Assembly (NCBI RefSeq): GCF_964340395.1
Contig: NC_135549.1
Location: 11,011,342-11,075,341, forward strand
DNA from: Glandiceps talaboti
Taxonomy: Eukaryota > Hemichordata > Enteropneusta > Spengelidae
Length of the DNA: 64,000 bases
Reading direction: 5' to 3'
Shown one piece after another: positions 35,094 to 46,600 of this stretch. The stretch's first letter is position 1. Every line of letters begins with the position of its first letter. The position numbers and the translations under genes were made by a program. The notes under the pieces were generated by a model. It was not told the DNA's origin. It did no database searches and saw only the letters and a program-made list of their open reading frames with translations.

Positions 35094-37795
35094 TGTATGT
35101 ATGTATGTATGTATGTATGTATGTATGGTCTTACAAATGTTAACCAATGTGTCATATTGATTTCATTTTACGCGAATATGTTTTGATTTACCTGGTGTTG
35201 CACATCATATCAACAAATTTACAGTGTATTAACATATCTTCTATTTGGTGTCCGTATTGTCGAATCTCATCTGCAGTTAACTTCAGCACACCTCTAAGAT
35301 CACTCAAGTCTGGTTGGTTACTGGTTATAAAAAACTGTGACCACGTGAGTGGGTCTTCTGACGAAATCAGGTCAAAATTTGGATCACGGTAAATTTGTTC
35401 TTTAAACGTTTTATATAGATTCTCGTCTGTTGTGATGGAGAGAAATTTCTCATTCCACTTTGGGTCATCAAACACGTTTACTTCTACACAGGAAAGTTAG
35501 AAAGATATCCATAATAGAAACTGTAATGGTGTGAATTATTATGTAAAATGTATGAACTTAAGAGATATAGTGACAATGCAGTGACAGGAAAGAGAGCATA
35601 CGTCAATGTAATGTTATTGGTATCAATCAATATTCCTATTTTCCAAATGTTACAGGGAACATCGCACATCCTTGTGCCAGGGTATGGCCACATTCTAGTG
35701 TTAGGAAGAGGAACTACATCCATGCAGCAGCTATTACAGGCCTTTATAAACAGTATTTTCCACACCCCTGCTTCATGGCTGTGAAAGTATGCCCGTTACA
35801 TGGATGTGCATATCACCTCTGTGCCAGGATTGTTTTGCACATAACTGAGCTCGGCATACCCAGTACACCAAGTCATGTTGAAACCATGTTCTAACTGCCT
35901 TTTTGTTCATATCCAACCAGCATTGCCCACACAGCCGGTACATGGCTGTGGAAAAAACTTGTGTACAGGGTTGTTATAAAAACCTGTGGTGCCTTGCTAT
36001 TTCTCACACCCATGTTACGTGGATGTTGGCATACCAGTTAACACATCTGTCAAATCTAAGTTTGTAACATCTATGTTTTGGCCAGAGCTGGACAACTTAC
36101 ATGGCCATTTTTCACATAGCTGGTACAGCCACTGTAGCTCCATAGGGTGTGTACAGCTATATGCACAACACAGTCCTAGATGTATGATGTGATCGAACTT
36201 TAGGACCTTCTTCTCCACAATTGCTCTGTTTAGACTCGAGGGCATTCACGGCACCAGCCACAAGATATGCCCACCCCTGTTTATGTAATTTACCACAAAT
36301 ATTGATATATGGAAAATCAGAATATCCTTGAAATAGGAATCTAGATTGACTTACTCGGGTAAACACAGCCATCTTCGTCAGTGCCATTAATACAGTCATT
36401 AATTCGGTCACAAACCTTCGCTTTGGAAATGCACGCGGAGGAAGAATCGTCTTTTCTAATGTAGCTACACGCATGCTTGTTTTCTGGACAGGTTACATTT
36501 GAAACTGTGTTTAATGAGTAAAAGCAGACATGTCAACATTGCACACTAAGTTTTGAAATTAATACAAACAAACAACCAACCAACCAACCAACCAACGGAC
36601 AAATCAATCAACCAACCATCAAACAAACAAACAAACAAACAAACAAACAAACAAACAAACAAACAAACAAACAAACAAACGCAATGATTGAATGAAGACC
36701 GACATATAATGTGAGCCACCCCTGTTCATGTTATTTCATACATTTTCACAACTCCATACGACGTCATCAAGTGCCAAGCCGGATCAAAGAAGGTCAGTTC
36801 ACAGGTTTCCAACCCGTACAACGTCAGGCTACTAGCTATAAAGCGTCTCGGGTATAAGGAAACATTGAATAATATCATACTGCATCAAACTGTATGCTTC
36901 AATTTACCAAATTGGAAATAAAGGAACATTGGATAATAACTGATTGATGGAACACAGAATAATTGTTTACCTGGTAAACTGTAGTTTAGAGTGAAGTTGA
37001 CGCTGGTTAAAGTCATATAGTATCCAGTAGATATTAAAGGATAGGTAGATAAGATTAGGGAGTCATTAAATGGTGAACTAACCTTCAATTGGACAGTCTA
37101 TTTCATCCGACCCATCAGCACAGTTCATTAAAACATCACATACATAGTCCTTTGGTATACATTGAGTATTGTTACAACTAAATTCATTGTCATCACACGC
37201 TCCTGATGAAAGGTGAAAGATAAGATGAAACGTGAATATATTTGATACAGTACAGTACAGTCAAGATTTAAAGAATTAAGAATCAAGAATTCTAATCAAG
37301 AATTAAAATCACTGTTAAAAATCGTTATTCTAATGTCTGCTTTGAAAGAGTTAATGTAACAGTTGATCTATTTAAGAATATCAATATGATGATTTCTATT
37401 GACAATATCGTTAAAATACTCTTGAATTCGAATAAACGGACAAAGACACTAATTCTGGGATGAGGCGGCTTGAAAGTTGACACAGACCTACCTATTAAAA
37501 CAAATTGCTGAAGTAACATTTTTACAATTATGCAAACTATGCAATGACTTTCTAAATATTTGATTGGTTGTTCCTTTACATATATGTACATATGTGGTAT
37601 ATGTATACATATACATATACATATAAAGGTAAACAAAAAACAAAAAACAAAAAACAAACAAACAAACAAACAAACAAACAAACAAACAGACATACATACA
37701 TACATACATGCAGATAGATAGATACTAGATAGATACATGGATAGATAGGTAGATAGATACTAGATAGGGGATAGATAGATACTAGATAGACAGAT

Positions 37796-37879
<84 letters not shown>

Positions 37880-40171
37880 CGTGAATCACGAATTCATGAA
37901 TCAAAGTAGTTATATTATCATGAGGGTGCATTGTAATATCAATACCATGTTATTTAATCAGTCAAGCAACTTACTGTATGTGCAATTGATTTCATCACTT
38001 CCGTCCCCACAATTGTCAAAGAAATTACAAACATATGTGTCGTTGTTTGGTAAGCAATTTCCGTTGTCACATTCGAACATGTCTTCTGGACACCTTTGAC
38101 CTGATAGGTATAGAGTACATAAAACAACCGATACTTACCTGGCAGTAATCACATCGTCACTATTTAAAAATGATTATGGCATGTGTTGTTCATGCCGCCA
38201 TCTCTCTAATCGATCAGAATATGTATTTTAAGCTTGGGCCTCAAGTAGTGAGAACTTTAAAGTCAGTATGGCAGCTATGTTATATCCATATCTCTGTATA
38301 ATACATCATAAGTAATGTTCAACACCTTGTCAATTGAACAGTACACCAACGACTCCTGCCCAACTCTTTACCCTGCATATTTAGATATACTCAATGACGA
38401 ATTCACTGACCGACATTGACCTGTTCCATGAATGGCCTAGATGCAATGTGTATACATTATGTTATATGTATTCTGATAGCATACCATCAGCATATCATGA
38501 CACTTTCTCTATAGGAGAATAGTATACACTATCAAATACATTCTATGCTGCACAAATAATTTTGACGTGTCACACTACTTCCAAGTGAATACGACTCTAT
38601 GGTGATCACAGTTGGATCAACCATGTTCAGTTACCATCGAATGGATTTGGATATTCATAATAATTAAAAACGTCATATATTTCTCTGTAAATGAGCACAT
38701 TTGATGACATCTAAATGTACAAACAGGTCATGATAATTTATAGATATATTTTTAGATGCAACATTAATATTTCAAATAACGGTAGGTGATAAGGACATCA
38801 CACCCACAATGTCCTGATTCATCTTCTGTTCAATAGACTCTGACATACGAACACCTGACTACAAATACGGGCATGGTCCGAAAACTTCATACAATCATAT
38901 CTTGTACAAAATCTAGTTTAATACCTTCTGTTTTATAACAGCCTCTTTCATCGGCATAATTTCCACAGTCGTCATTTTTATTGCAGACAAGGTAAGGTTT
39001 CAGACATCGCATCAAATAAACGTCGGATGCGTCATTTACACTTGAACACGGAATGTCTCCATCCATACACATGCCACCATAAGCTAGAAAAAGATATCAA
39101 CATCATTTTAAAAGTTTGTTCCAGAGTTACATGTGGTTTTAAGTGTACTTTAGGGCAAATCATTTTGTATTAGAAGTGCAAGAAACTTGGCCTTACAGAC
39201 TGGTGATAGAGAAGAGAAAAGAAACACTTACTTTCGTAATAACCAGCGAATAGATTTGGTTGGCCCAATTCCCAGTGCTGGGTGTTTGCAATTGCCGATT
39301 TTCGTATTCTGTTAGCATTACATAGGGTCACTGCTGGAAACATTAACGTCGTACTAGTTTCCAAATCTATGACAACATTTACCGGGTAGAGAACATACCC
39401 GACTATCAAGGTACTCATATGGTAGGAACATCCACCAAATACTCCCAGGACAATCAGAAACCAGACGAACCGACGAAATGATTTAGACGCTGCCAGTCGA
39501 TAGAGACCGTGTGCTGTGCTATTTAAGGCGTACTGTTTTACGATGCCGCCACAACTTTTGCCATCCAAGTCAGACCTGTTGTCATTTTCTTTGTTTAATT
39601 CCCGTAGATTGTCGGCAGTAACACGCCACCAATCTTTTCTTAGATGAGACCAGTCTTGTCTCATACTTAAACTACCATTCCTGTAACGGATTTGATTGAA
39701 CACATAAGTTTCCACACCCAAATGGAACAATGAATACTGTAATATTGAAATACTATGCACAAACCATGGCCATTTTTACCGAATTTACAAAAAGTTGCTC
39801 TGATGATGTGAAAAGAAATACAACAAATAGAAAGACGTGACAAAAAACCAAACAAATATAAAACACAACCACACAAACAAACATGGGTGGGTGGGTTAAT
39901 AGCTTAATAGCGGGTGAATGTATAAATGGAAATGCACATATAATGGAAGAAACTAAATCACAGAGTTGCATGACAACAAATGCATGAGTAGAAAGTTAAC
40001 TATAAATACAATAGGTTCATAGAATAGTTTCAATTTATTAGAAAAATTTGGTTAGAACCAACAATTGGAAGACAATACTTACTCATTTGCCCGATATAAA
40101 CTGTCACTCCATTGTGTCTTCCCAAATGGAGATAGAAAGAAAACATCACTCCTTTCTCTTGGATAAGTCAT
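30246..40171 (-). CDS. DEG/ENaC (amiloride-sensitive) cation channel with four LDLa modules
   Basis: Sixteen exons, ends written start-end: 40171-40083, 39680-39232, 39083-38925, 38100-37975, 37202-37083, 36504-36355, 35483-35192, 34574-34471, 33893-33730, 33230-33129, 32854-32749, 32419-32344, 31751-31694, 31106-31036, 30837-30762, 30392-30246. All phases agree: 2,289 bp, 762 residues. It has the gating HG motif (His87-Gly88), TM1 about 101-122, FPAVTLCN (144-151), then four LDL-receptor class A modules on separate phase 1-1 exons (about 180-364) with Ca-binding DxSDE-type ends. Next comes the ASC ectodomain (GNCYTFN, then CDCLIPC and HFAWPS) and TM2 with [15 protein letters not shown]731-L-S733 is the GxS selectivity filter. 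It should act as a trimeric plasma-membrane Na+ channel with short cytoplasmic ends. LDLa modules suggest an extracellular ligand or lipoprotein partner. Gating stimulus unknown. Confidence 0.93.
32958..33035. repeat. (AAAC)n microsatellite
   Basis: Repeats of CAAA/AAAC with a few AATC/ATAC units, in a DEG/ENaC intron just downstream of the 33230-33129 exon. A second such tract lies near 33,440-33,490 (CAAA then GACA units). Confidence 0.9.
34729..35126. repeat. Compound (TG)n/(TATG)n/(TGCG)n microsatellite
   Basis: About 400 bp alternating between GT dinucleotides and TATG and GTGC tetranucleotides in a DEG/ENaC intron. It yields spurious open frames of 140-170 codons in all frames because the unit contains no stop. 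Confidence 0.95.
36571..36680. repeat. (AACC)n/(AAAC)n microsatellite
   Basis: AACC units then about 19 AAAC units, immediately upstream of the fourth LDLa exon of the DEG/ENaC gene. Confidence 0.9.
37630..37875. repeat. Compound (AAAC)n/(ATAC)n/(GATA)n/(TA)n microsatellite
   Basis: Four different motifs in series over about 245 bp, in the DEG/ENaC intron between the second and third LDLa exons. Confidence 0.9.
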
Positions 40172-40714
40172 CTGTTACTATAATATGACTGACAACGAGT
40201 GTGATGACAATTGTTTGAATACTCAATTTAACCCTGAATACTCTGTGTATCAAACACGACGAAGTAAGCATATACCCGGATGTTTCAAAACATGTTACTA
40301 ATTATATCTCTTATGCAAATTTAAACATCATTACTGGTTATATGAGTGTTTCCTGGTCAATGCGAGGACCAATGACACGCACCCTTCTGACTGTCTAGTG
40401 ACATGTCAACAGGCTGTTTATCTTAATGCAAATTGTTATTTAAATTAACACACAAAATGTTAACAAGCAACTTCTACAATTTTACGATAGACGATTCTGC
40501 ATCTTAAAAAACTAAAGAACTCATCCGTCTATTTCATCAAGTGGCTATATATTATGTATTCTTTCTATTACTAAATTTAAGATTATTTTATGTGGTTTTT
40601 GTTTTGTATACCAACAAACCTGAAATTTGAAACGAAGAAATGTCGTTATTTTTATGAATAAGATTTACTGGAAATGTAGTCCAAATACTTGTTTTGACGA
40701 GTTACTCACGGTAA

Positions 40715-40981
40715 GGGAGCGTTCAATAATACAAGTGCATGGAGGATAGGAGAATTAAGGATTGGGTCAGATTTTACAAATCGGTTCTCCGGGAAGGACA
40801 ACATGTAAGATTTTAATAATAGTTGCATTTTCTTGTGAGTTTGGCACATCCCACCACTGCCACCGTTGGACCGTAATATCTACGTGTTTTAGAGAAGCAA
40901 CATTGAAGGAAAGTCACATTTTACGTAACAGACCGTGCTTGGTTTCCCCTGGCCTTCCCCATTGTAATTACTGAAGGCCCC
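40715..40981. mobile_element. PIF/Harbinger-like MITE
   Basis: 267 bp. The right end reads GTAATTACTGAAGGCCCC and the left end GGGAGCGTTCAATAATAC, a diverged inverted repeat related to that of the 1507-2783 element. TAA flanks both sides (40712-40714, 40982-40984), matching TWA target duplications. Non-coding. Confidence 0.65.
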
Positions 40982-41552
40982 TAAAATAACTCATCATACG
41001 TAAACAGTTACTGTACCAATATGAGGGTATGTGTTTGTATATTGAAAAATACACATTGTGATGTTACTGTAAACAGAGATTGAATCGAATACATTAAAAA
41101 TCTCACCAGCTCGAGGATTACCTACTTATATGGGCTGCATATTTTCTATGTATCAGATTTAAACGAATGCCTCCCGTAAGGGTAAACCATAGGATTTTGC
41201 TCCTACACATATTGTTGGAATGTATTCTTATTAAGATATTGCCTAATTACCGAAAATTATTAATGAAGCACATTGATCATTAAAAATAAAAACTGTCAGC
41301 GGCTTTATAGGATTTGTGTGCTTTGTTATGGTTGATGTCTGTGCCAAATTATATTGAATTTGAAACTTGCATTCTTAATATATAGCCTAATTACCAAAAT
41401 CCATTTATTATGCAAATTACTCATTAAAACTAAACAGACTGTATTCTAGGACGTTCATGCTTACTATTGTTGTTGTATGTACCAAATTTTGTGGAATTTG
41501 AAATATGTATTCTTTATAGTTATGACTTAATTAGTGAACATAGTTAATTATG

Positions 41553-41558
<6 letters not shown>

Positions 41559-41648
<90 letters not shown>

Positions 41649-41790
41649 ACTCGGTGAGTATCAATCTGCTATAAGACAGTGCTCTATACCGCAGTGGCAG
41701 AGCGTAATACTATAGTTTTGGTAGTACTGGAACTCTTTCTTGGGTGTAACTCGGAGTTTCACGCATATTGCGATCATCAGACACCTGCAA
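41559..41790. repeat. (TA)n tract plus full-length interspersed repeat (copy B)
   Basis: (TA)n at about 41,559-41,645 is followed by the unit starting taactcggtgagtatcaatc at 41647. It continues through 'gctctataccgcagtggcag', 'ggtagtactggaactctttc' and the hammerhead-like segment to about 41790. Copies at 5361-5428 (truncated) and 55658-55785 (rearranged) also adjoin (TA)n. Confidence 0.8.
41743..41785 (-). ncRNA. Candidate type I hammerhead ribozyme
   Basis: Read on the minus strand: GGTGT (stem I), CTGATGA, a hairpin T-CGCA-ATA-TGCG-T (stem II), GAAA, the palindromic CTCCGAGT (short stem III), T at the cleavage position, then ACACC, which pairs with GGTGT. These are all conserved hammerhead parts in the right order. 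Stem III has only a one-base loop, so activity would need a dimer, as known for the minimal stem III hammerheads of Penelope-like elements and retrozymes. The U-U pair closing stem II is unusual. Cleavage is not shown by sequence. Confidence 0.55.
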
Positions 41791-42051
41791 ATTACTAATT
41801 AAAAATATAAGCTACTTCAACAAGCTGTACAGCTGGTATACGATAATGTATACACCAAATTATACTGAATTTGAAGTTTGCATTATTAAGATGTATCCTA
41901 ATCACTAAAACCATTAATTATGCAAATGACAAATTAATCTTAATTGACTGTTTACCAAAATCTAAATAGTTTTGTGTTTAGCATATGGAAGATATATAAC
42001 AATTTTCATTTGAATCGGTACTGTAGTTTTTGAGGTGTCGTGTCCACAGAA

Positions 42052-42053
<2 letters not shown>

Positions 42054-42082
<29 letters not shown>

Positions 42083-42650
42083 TACACACACACACACACA
42101 CACAGATACACACACACACACAGATGTATGTTAAACGTAACACTCCTTTACGAGAGATAAAATTACATGTAAGACTTTTCGTTCAATTCATCTGTTGAAA
42201 AAGTTGGAAAAAATTTAGTATACCAACATATACTTTGAAATACCATTCATTGGCATCGCAACAGTAGAATTTGGAACTTGTCTTTATTTCCAATTCCTTT
42301 ATTGACGTTTATATTGGAAAACAACTTGGCCATTAGATGTCATGGGTTCAAATATTTGCTAATAATGATGGCCCGACTTTCTTCTTTCTTTAACTGATTC
42401 TTGTAAATCCGAAGTACTGACCTGTTGTCAATTTGTCGAATGAATTGTAAGCATTCGGAGAAGTCACTCAAAATGATTTATTAAAACTGCATTTTCGAAA
42501 TCTTAGATTTTGAGTCCCCAACGTACATTAAACATTAATTTTCCCTTCTGCGAATATTGTTAAAAGTACTAAATTGTGACCTATTGCAAGTGTACGTGTA
42601 CGTGTACGTGTACGTGTACGTGTACGTGTACGTGTACGCGTACGCGTACG
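42054..42650. repeat. (AC)n and (GTGTAC)n microsatellites
   Basis: (AC)n with GATACA interruptions at 42054-42122. About ten hexamers GTGTAC/GCGTAC at about 42588-42650. The sequence between them is unremarkable. Confidence 0.85.
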
Positions 42651-43614
42651 TGAGTTCATATTTTGTTGACCGTTGTTAAAGTTCGTGGAATATTTGCTCT
42701 CATATTCTTGAAACTAAGAAATGGGAATGACTTCCTTTCCCAAACAAAATAGTATTGGTATGTTGTTATATCATTTACTTCAATTCTGAACGTTCACATA
42801 ATATTATTATAGTAATGTTTATACATATGCAGTGCGTTTAGAAGTATGTGTTTCTTTGGGTTGAGTGGAGTGGGGCACAGTTTCCCCCCAAAACGTCCTT
42901 TGACATGGTAAAGAGTTTGGGTAAAATGTGTTGCTGTGATTTTAATACTTTTGTAATCATTTGTTACTTTCTATTTCTGTTATTGATGATTTCTCTACAT
43001 TTTCCTTTTTAAAGTTATAATTCAGTATTTGAGAGTGTCGCCAGTTATATGTACTCACACCGTTACATTCTATCATGGACAATGTTGACATCACTGTAAC
43101 CCTGCAGTTCTTAGGAATGTGTGTTTTTGACAATGTGTGAATGGAGACTATTAATGTTTTGTTTAACACACAATAAGTTCATTTATGTTGTATTGAAAGT
43201 GATAGACGCCATGATGAATTATTTGCGTTACTTTTATTCTTTCTTTTACACTAGTTTTCAAATATGTGAGGTGTGAGTAGTCTGTAGTTGACAAAGGTTT
43301 TTGATAGACACGAACCCTACACTCAAACTCATGACATAATCCTGGTTTCCTTAGGAATACAAGTGTCACAGAAACTAGTGTCCTGGCAAAATGTGTGTGG
43401 ATGTATCTGTGCGTGTTTGTCTACCTGTCTGTCTATGTGAAGCTAAATGCAACGTCATTGTCGTTGCTCGGGCGAAATCCGTAAACACACATGCCTCATC
43501 TGCATCTGAAAGCAACCCCGTGGAACAAGGTATGATATAATCGATATAGTTCAAATGAGACAAACAGTTGTCCATTGAAGCTCAGTGGTACTGTCTATAC
43601 GGTGCTGGACTTCG

Positions 43615-46600
43615 ATGAAAATACAAACCATGTCGTCCATGTACCCTGTTTCTCTAGGGGATAACCTTGGTCAATCTGAAAAGCGACGCGAGTCGGATAC
43701 AGTTAGCAGCCTGTATGAAGACATTGATTTAAACGATAATGAAAACCCATCGTCTTCTTTAAAAGACGCCAATAACATCAATTCGCATATCTTCGTCATA
43801 TCGAGTGCAGGCGACAGTACTACAAAAACTGGTATGGATGAGAAAAAGAAGAAGAAGCCGTTAGCATGGTGTAAATATATCGTTGATAGACCCAAAACTG
43901 CTTTCGGTAAGTATTGCCAACCTTATTACAACAAGCCGGAAGAAGACATGCATGTCTATGGTACCTAAGTTTGTATTCAATTCACTATGTGTTCCTGTAC
44001 CAGCACCTTACCACAGATGTGCTCATTTACAATACCATTGATGTGTTGGTTTTAGATTTAAAGTAGTTTTTTTCGACTTTTTCTGTTGGCGCGTTACTTT
44101 ACTCGACTCCTTAGTCCTAGTTGATATTCATTTTGATTGCTAAAGTTTATCGAATATTAACACACCTTACTTTTACTATAATAGCCCCGAATAGAAAAAT
44201 CAATAACAGTCCAAAATATCATTGCAAGTCGATGATGGTGAAGGAGCTTATCGTTCAACTACTGCAATAGTTATATAACTACAAATCAAGAAAAGAAATA
44301 TATGTATTATAGTAATATTTGAATGCGATGATAGTTTAACTTATAGTCCCCTTACCTGTTTCATTTAGTGTTAGTAAACTCATTTAAGGGTATATTCCCT
44401 TGAATGATTTGTTCACTTGCAAAGATGGTATTTACATAAAGGACAAGAAGTAGTGTTGCTATAGTTGTCTACTTTATACAGGGTTTACTTGTGGCATTGC
44501 AGTTACCATGGATTTCCACTTCGATGACGAATTCGTTGCAATGTTTAAGTCTGTATGCTTGTTCTCGGAATGAAATAAATAACATCACACCACCTGTTGC
44601 ATATCGTCGTTAAGAACATGCCTCTCTGACGGCGCCATCTAACATTTTTCGTAACTTACGTCGACGGAAAAAACATGAGCTCTGACTTGCGAGAATGCCT
44701 GTTGCCATGAAATTTGTACAGTACACCAGACACTGAAAAAACATTAATGTATTAAACAACCAATCGAGCAAATGATGGAGACTTAGTTGTCACAATTATA
44801 TCTCGAAATTTCGCCTTTGTTTAGGGTGGAATTGGAATGGCCTCCATAGTTTTAGAATTTTATTTTGCAATTGTCTTCTTTTGTTGAATAATAAGGTCAG
44901 GATGCTTTAATGTGTAACTTTATTCTCTGTCGAATGAGCTGACGTCACGATGCTCATTGCAAGTAACTCTTGTGTAAATCTCCACTGACGTCACATCATC
45001 ACTAGCCAATGGCAGCATTTAAATATCACTCACACAGTGGATGATCGGGTCAAAATTAAATGTGCCAGTACAATTTACATAGCCAAATGTACAACTACAA
45101 GAAGAGAAAAAAGGCGCTCAATCACATATCAAAGTACACGGTACCGAGAATTATCCAGATTGCCCCACATTTTGAATAATTCATGATGCTATCTAAATCT
45201 ATTGATTCCTGCAGGTTTAACAATCTTTGTTGTCTTCTATTTCATGTATTTGTCATCTACGCTCGCTGCAGGGCAAGTTATTTAGATTTGTACCTGTTTA
45301 ACCTTTCACATAGTGCCGTAGAAATCCATTCTACTTTAAAGTGAGCACACTGTCGACCAATGACATTGCACACATAACACATGACCCAACAAGTTACCTA
45401 GCGTAATAGAAAAATATGTGACTTATCTCCAAGTTGACGTTACAGCATGTTGTTTGTCCCTTCCCGGACCCGTAGATATATTAACCCAAAGTTTATCCAA
45501 GAAATATTTAAAAGGAGGCGTGATTGTATATCATATGATGTATCCATATATGAATTCTCGTAAATTTTTTTTACATATACATAAATTAGATACAAATAAA
45601 GAAGAACAAGAGTTGATGGATCATTGGTGACGATGGATTCCCTTGGAGACCGATGACGCTACGACTCTTGATTTGATCGCTTTGACAGAGTTTGACCACG
45701 CAGCTACTAATTATCCGATAACTCTGTTTTGTTTTAATTAATATACAAATAATATTTTGATTTGTATGTTGCTCGATACATTCTTGCTGAGTGTTATGTT
45801 GTTCACTTAAAATTGTACTGAGGTAACGGTTTATTCAAGAGGCGGTGGCTCATTAGCTCGGTTACTGTCATGTCCTTCACTATGGTACCTCTATAGTGTC
45901 TGTACAGCTTACGTACTCCATTTGTTTAGAGTGGTGTAACTCTTTATGAAATCAGACCTTAAAACCTACCAAGATGAACGTGTGCCTAGGAAGTGCGTTG
46001 ACCTCAAATAATGATTCTAATTATATTCCTTCTAGCTTTTGTGAGGTGCCAAGAATTGTATACATTCACTTTGACGAGCCAACAACGGATTACTGTTATT
46101 ATGTAACACACTATATAGAATCAACAACATGCGTCATTTAATTGCCAAAACTTTTTTCTTCTTCGGGTGGCTATGTTTGCAAAAGTATGCTGCAGACAAT
46201 GGAAACTCTTGGGAGTCAATCAATTTTAATAGAATTTATCTTATTTACGCCATCTTGACCATACAATGGGGCGTATTTATCCCCTTTCATTTTGACGACA
46301 GACGGCTGTTGTTATAGAACAATGATAAAAAAAAAGTAGCCAAACAGAAAAAGAAATGAAAATTATGAAGGAATCTGAGAATCCTAAATTAAACGACCAA
46401 AACGGAAAGATCGACAAACTTTCATTCCCTCGCCGCCATCTTACTCTGTTGTAGACATACAATGTACATGTATATTAAAAAAAAATTAGAGTGAAGTATA
46501 AATGCAACACAAACACATTCAAAATTTTTGATTGATAAAGTTCTTGGTAACTATGGCAAAAAGCATGTGTAGTACAAATACCATTCTTACCGAGGGGATG

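Larger units (their letters stand above)
40172..43614. other. Divergent spacer between the DEG/ENaC and Dispatched-like genes
   Basis: About 3.4 kb between divergent start codons. It holds a Harbinger-like MITE (40715-40981), AT-rich sequence with repeated 'taattatgcaaat' motifs (41,250-41,950), a (TA)n tract with the interspersed repeat and the hammerhead-like motif (41,559-41,790), an (AC)n tract (42,054-42,122) and a (GTGTAC)n tract (42,588-42,650). No exon recognised and no clear TATA box. Confidence 0.6.

Noticed and set aside
34640-35186. Open frames of 140-170 codons on both strands
   Set aside because: They are translations of (TG)n/(TATG)n repeats, which lack stop codons in several frames.
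35640-36200. Possible extra exon of the DEG/ENaC gene between 36355 and 35483
   Set aside because: The donor at 36355 ends in phase 1 and joins the 35483 acceptor directly in frame, so no extra exon is needed.
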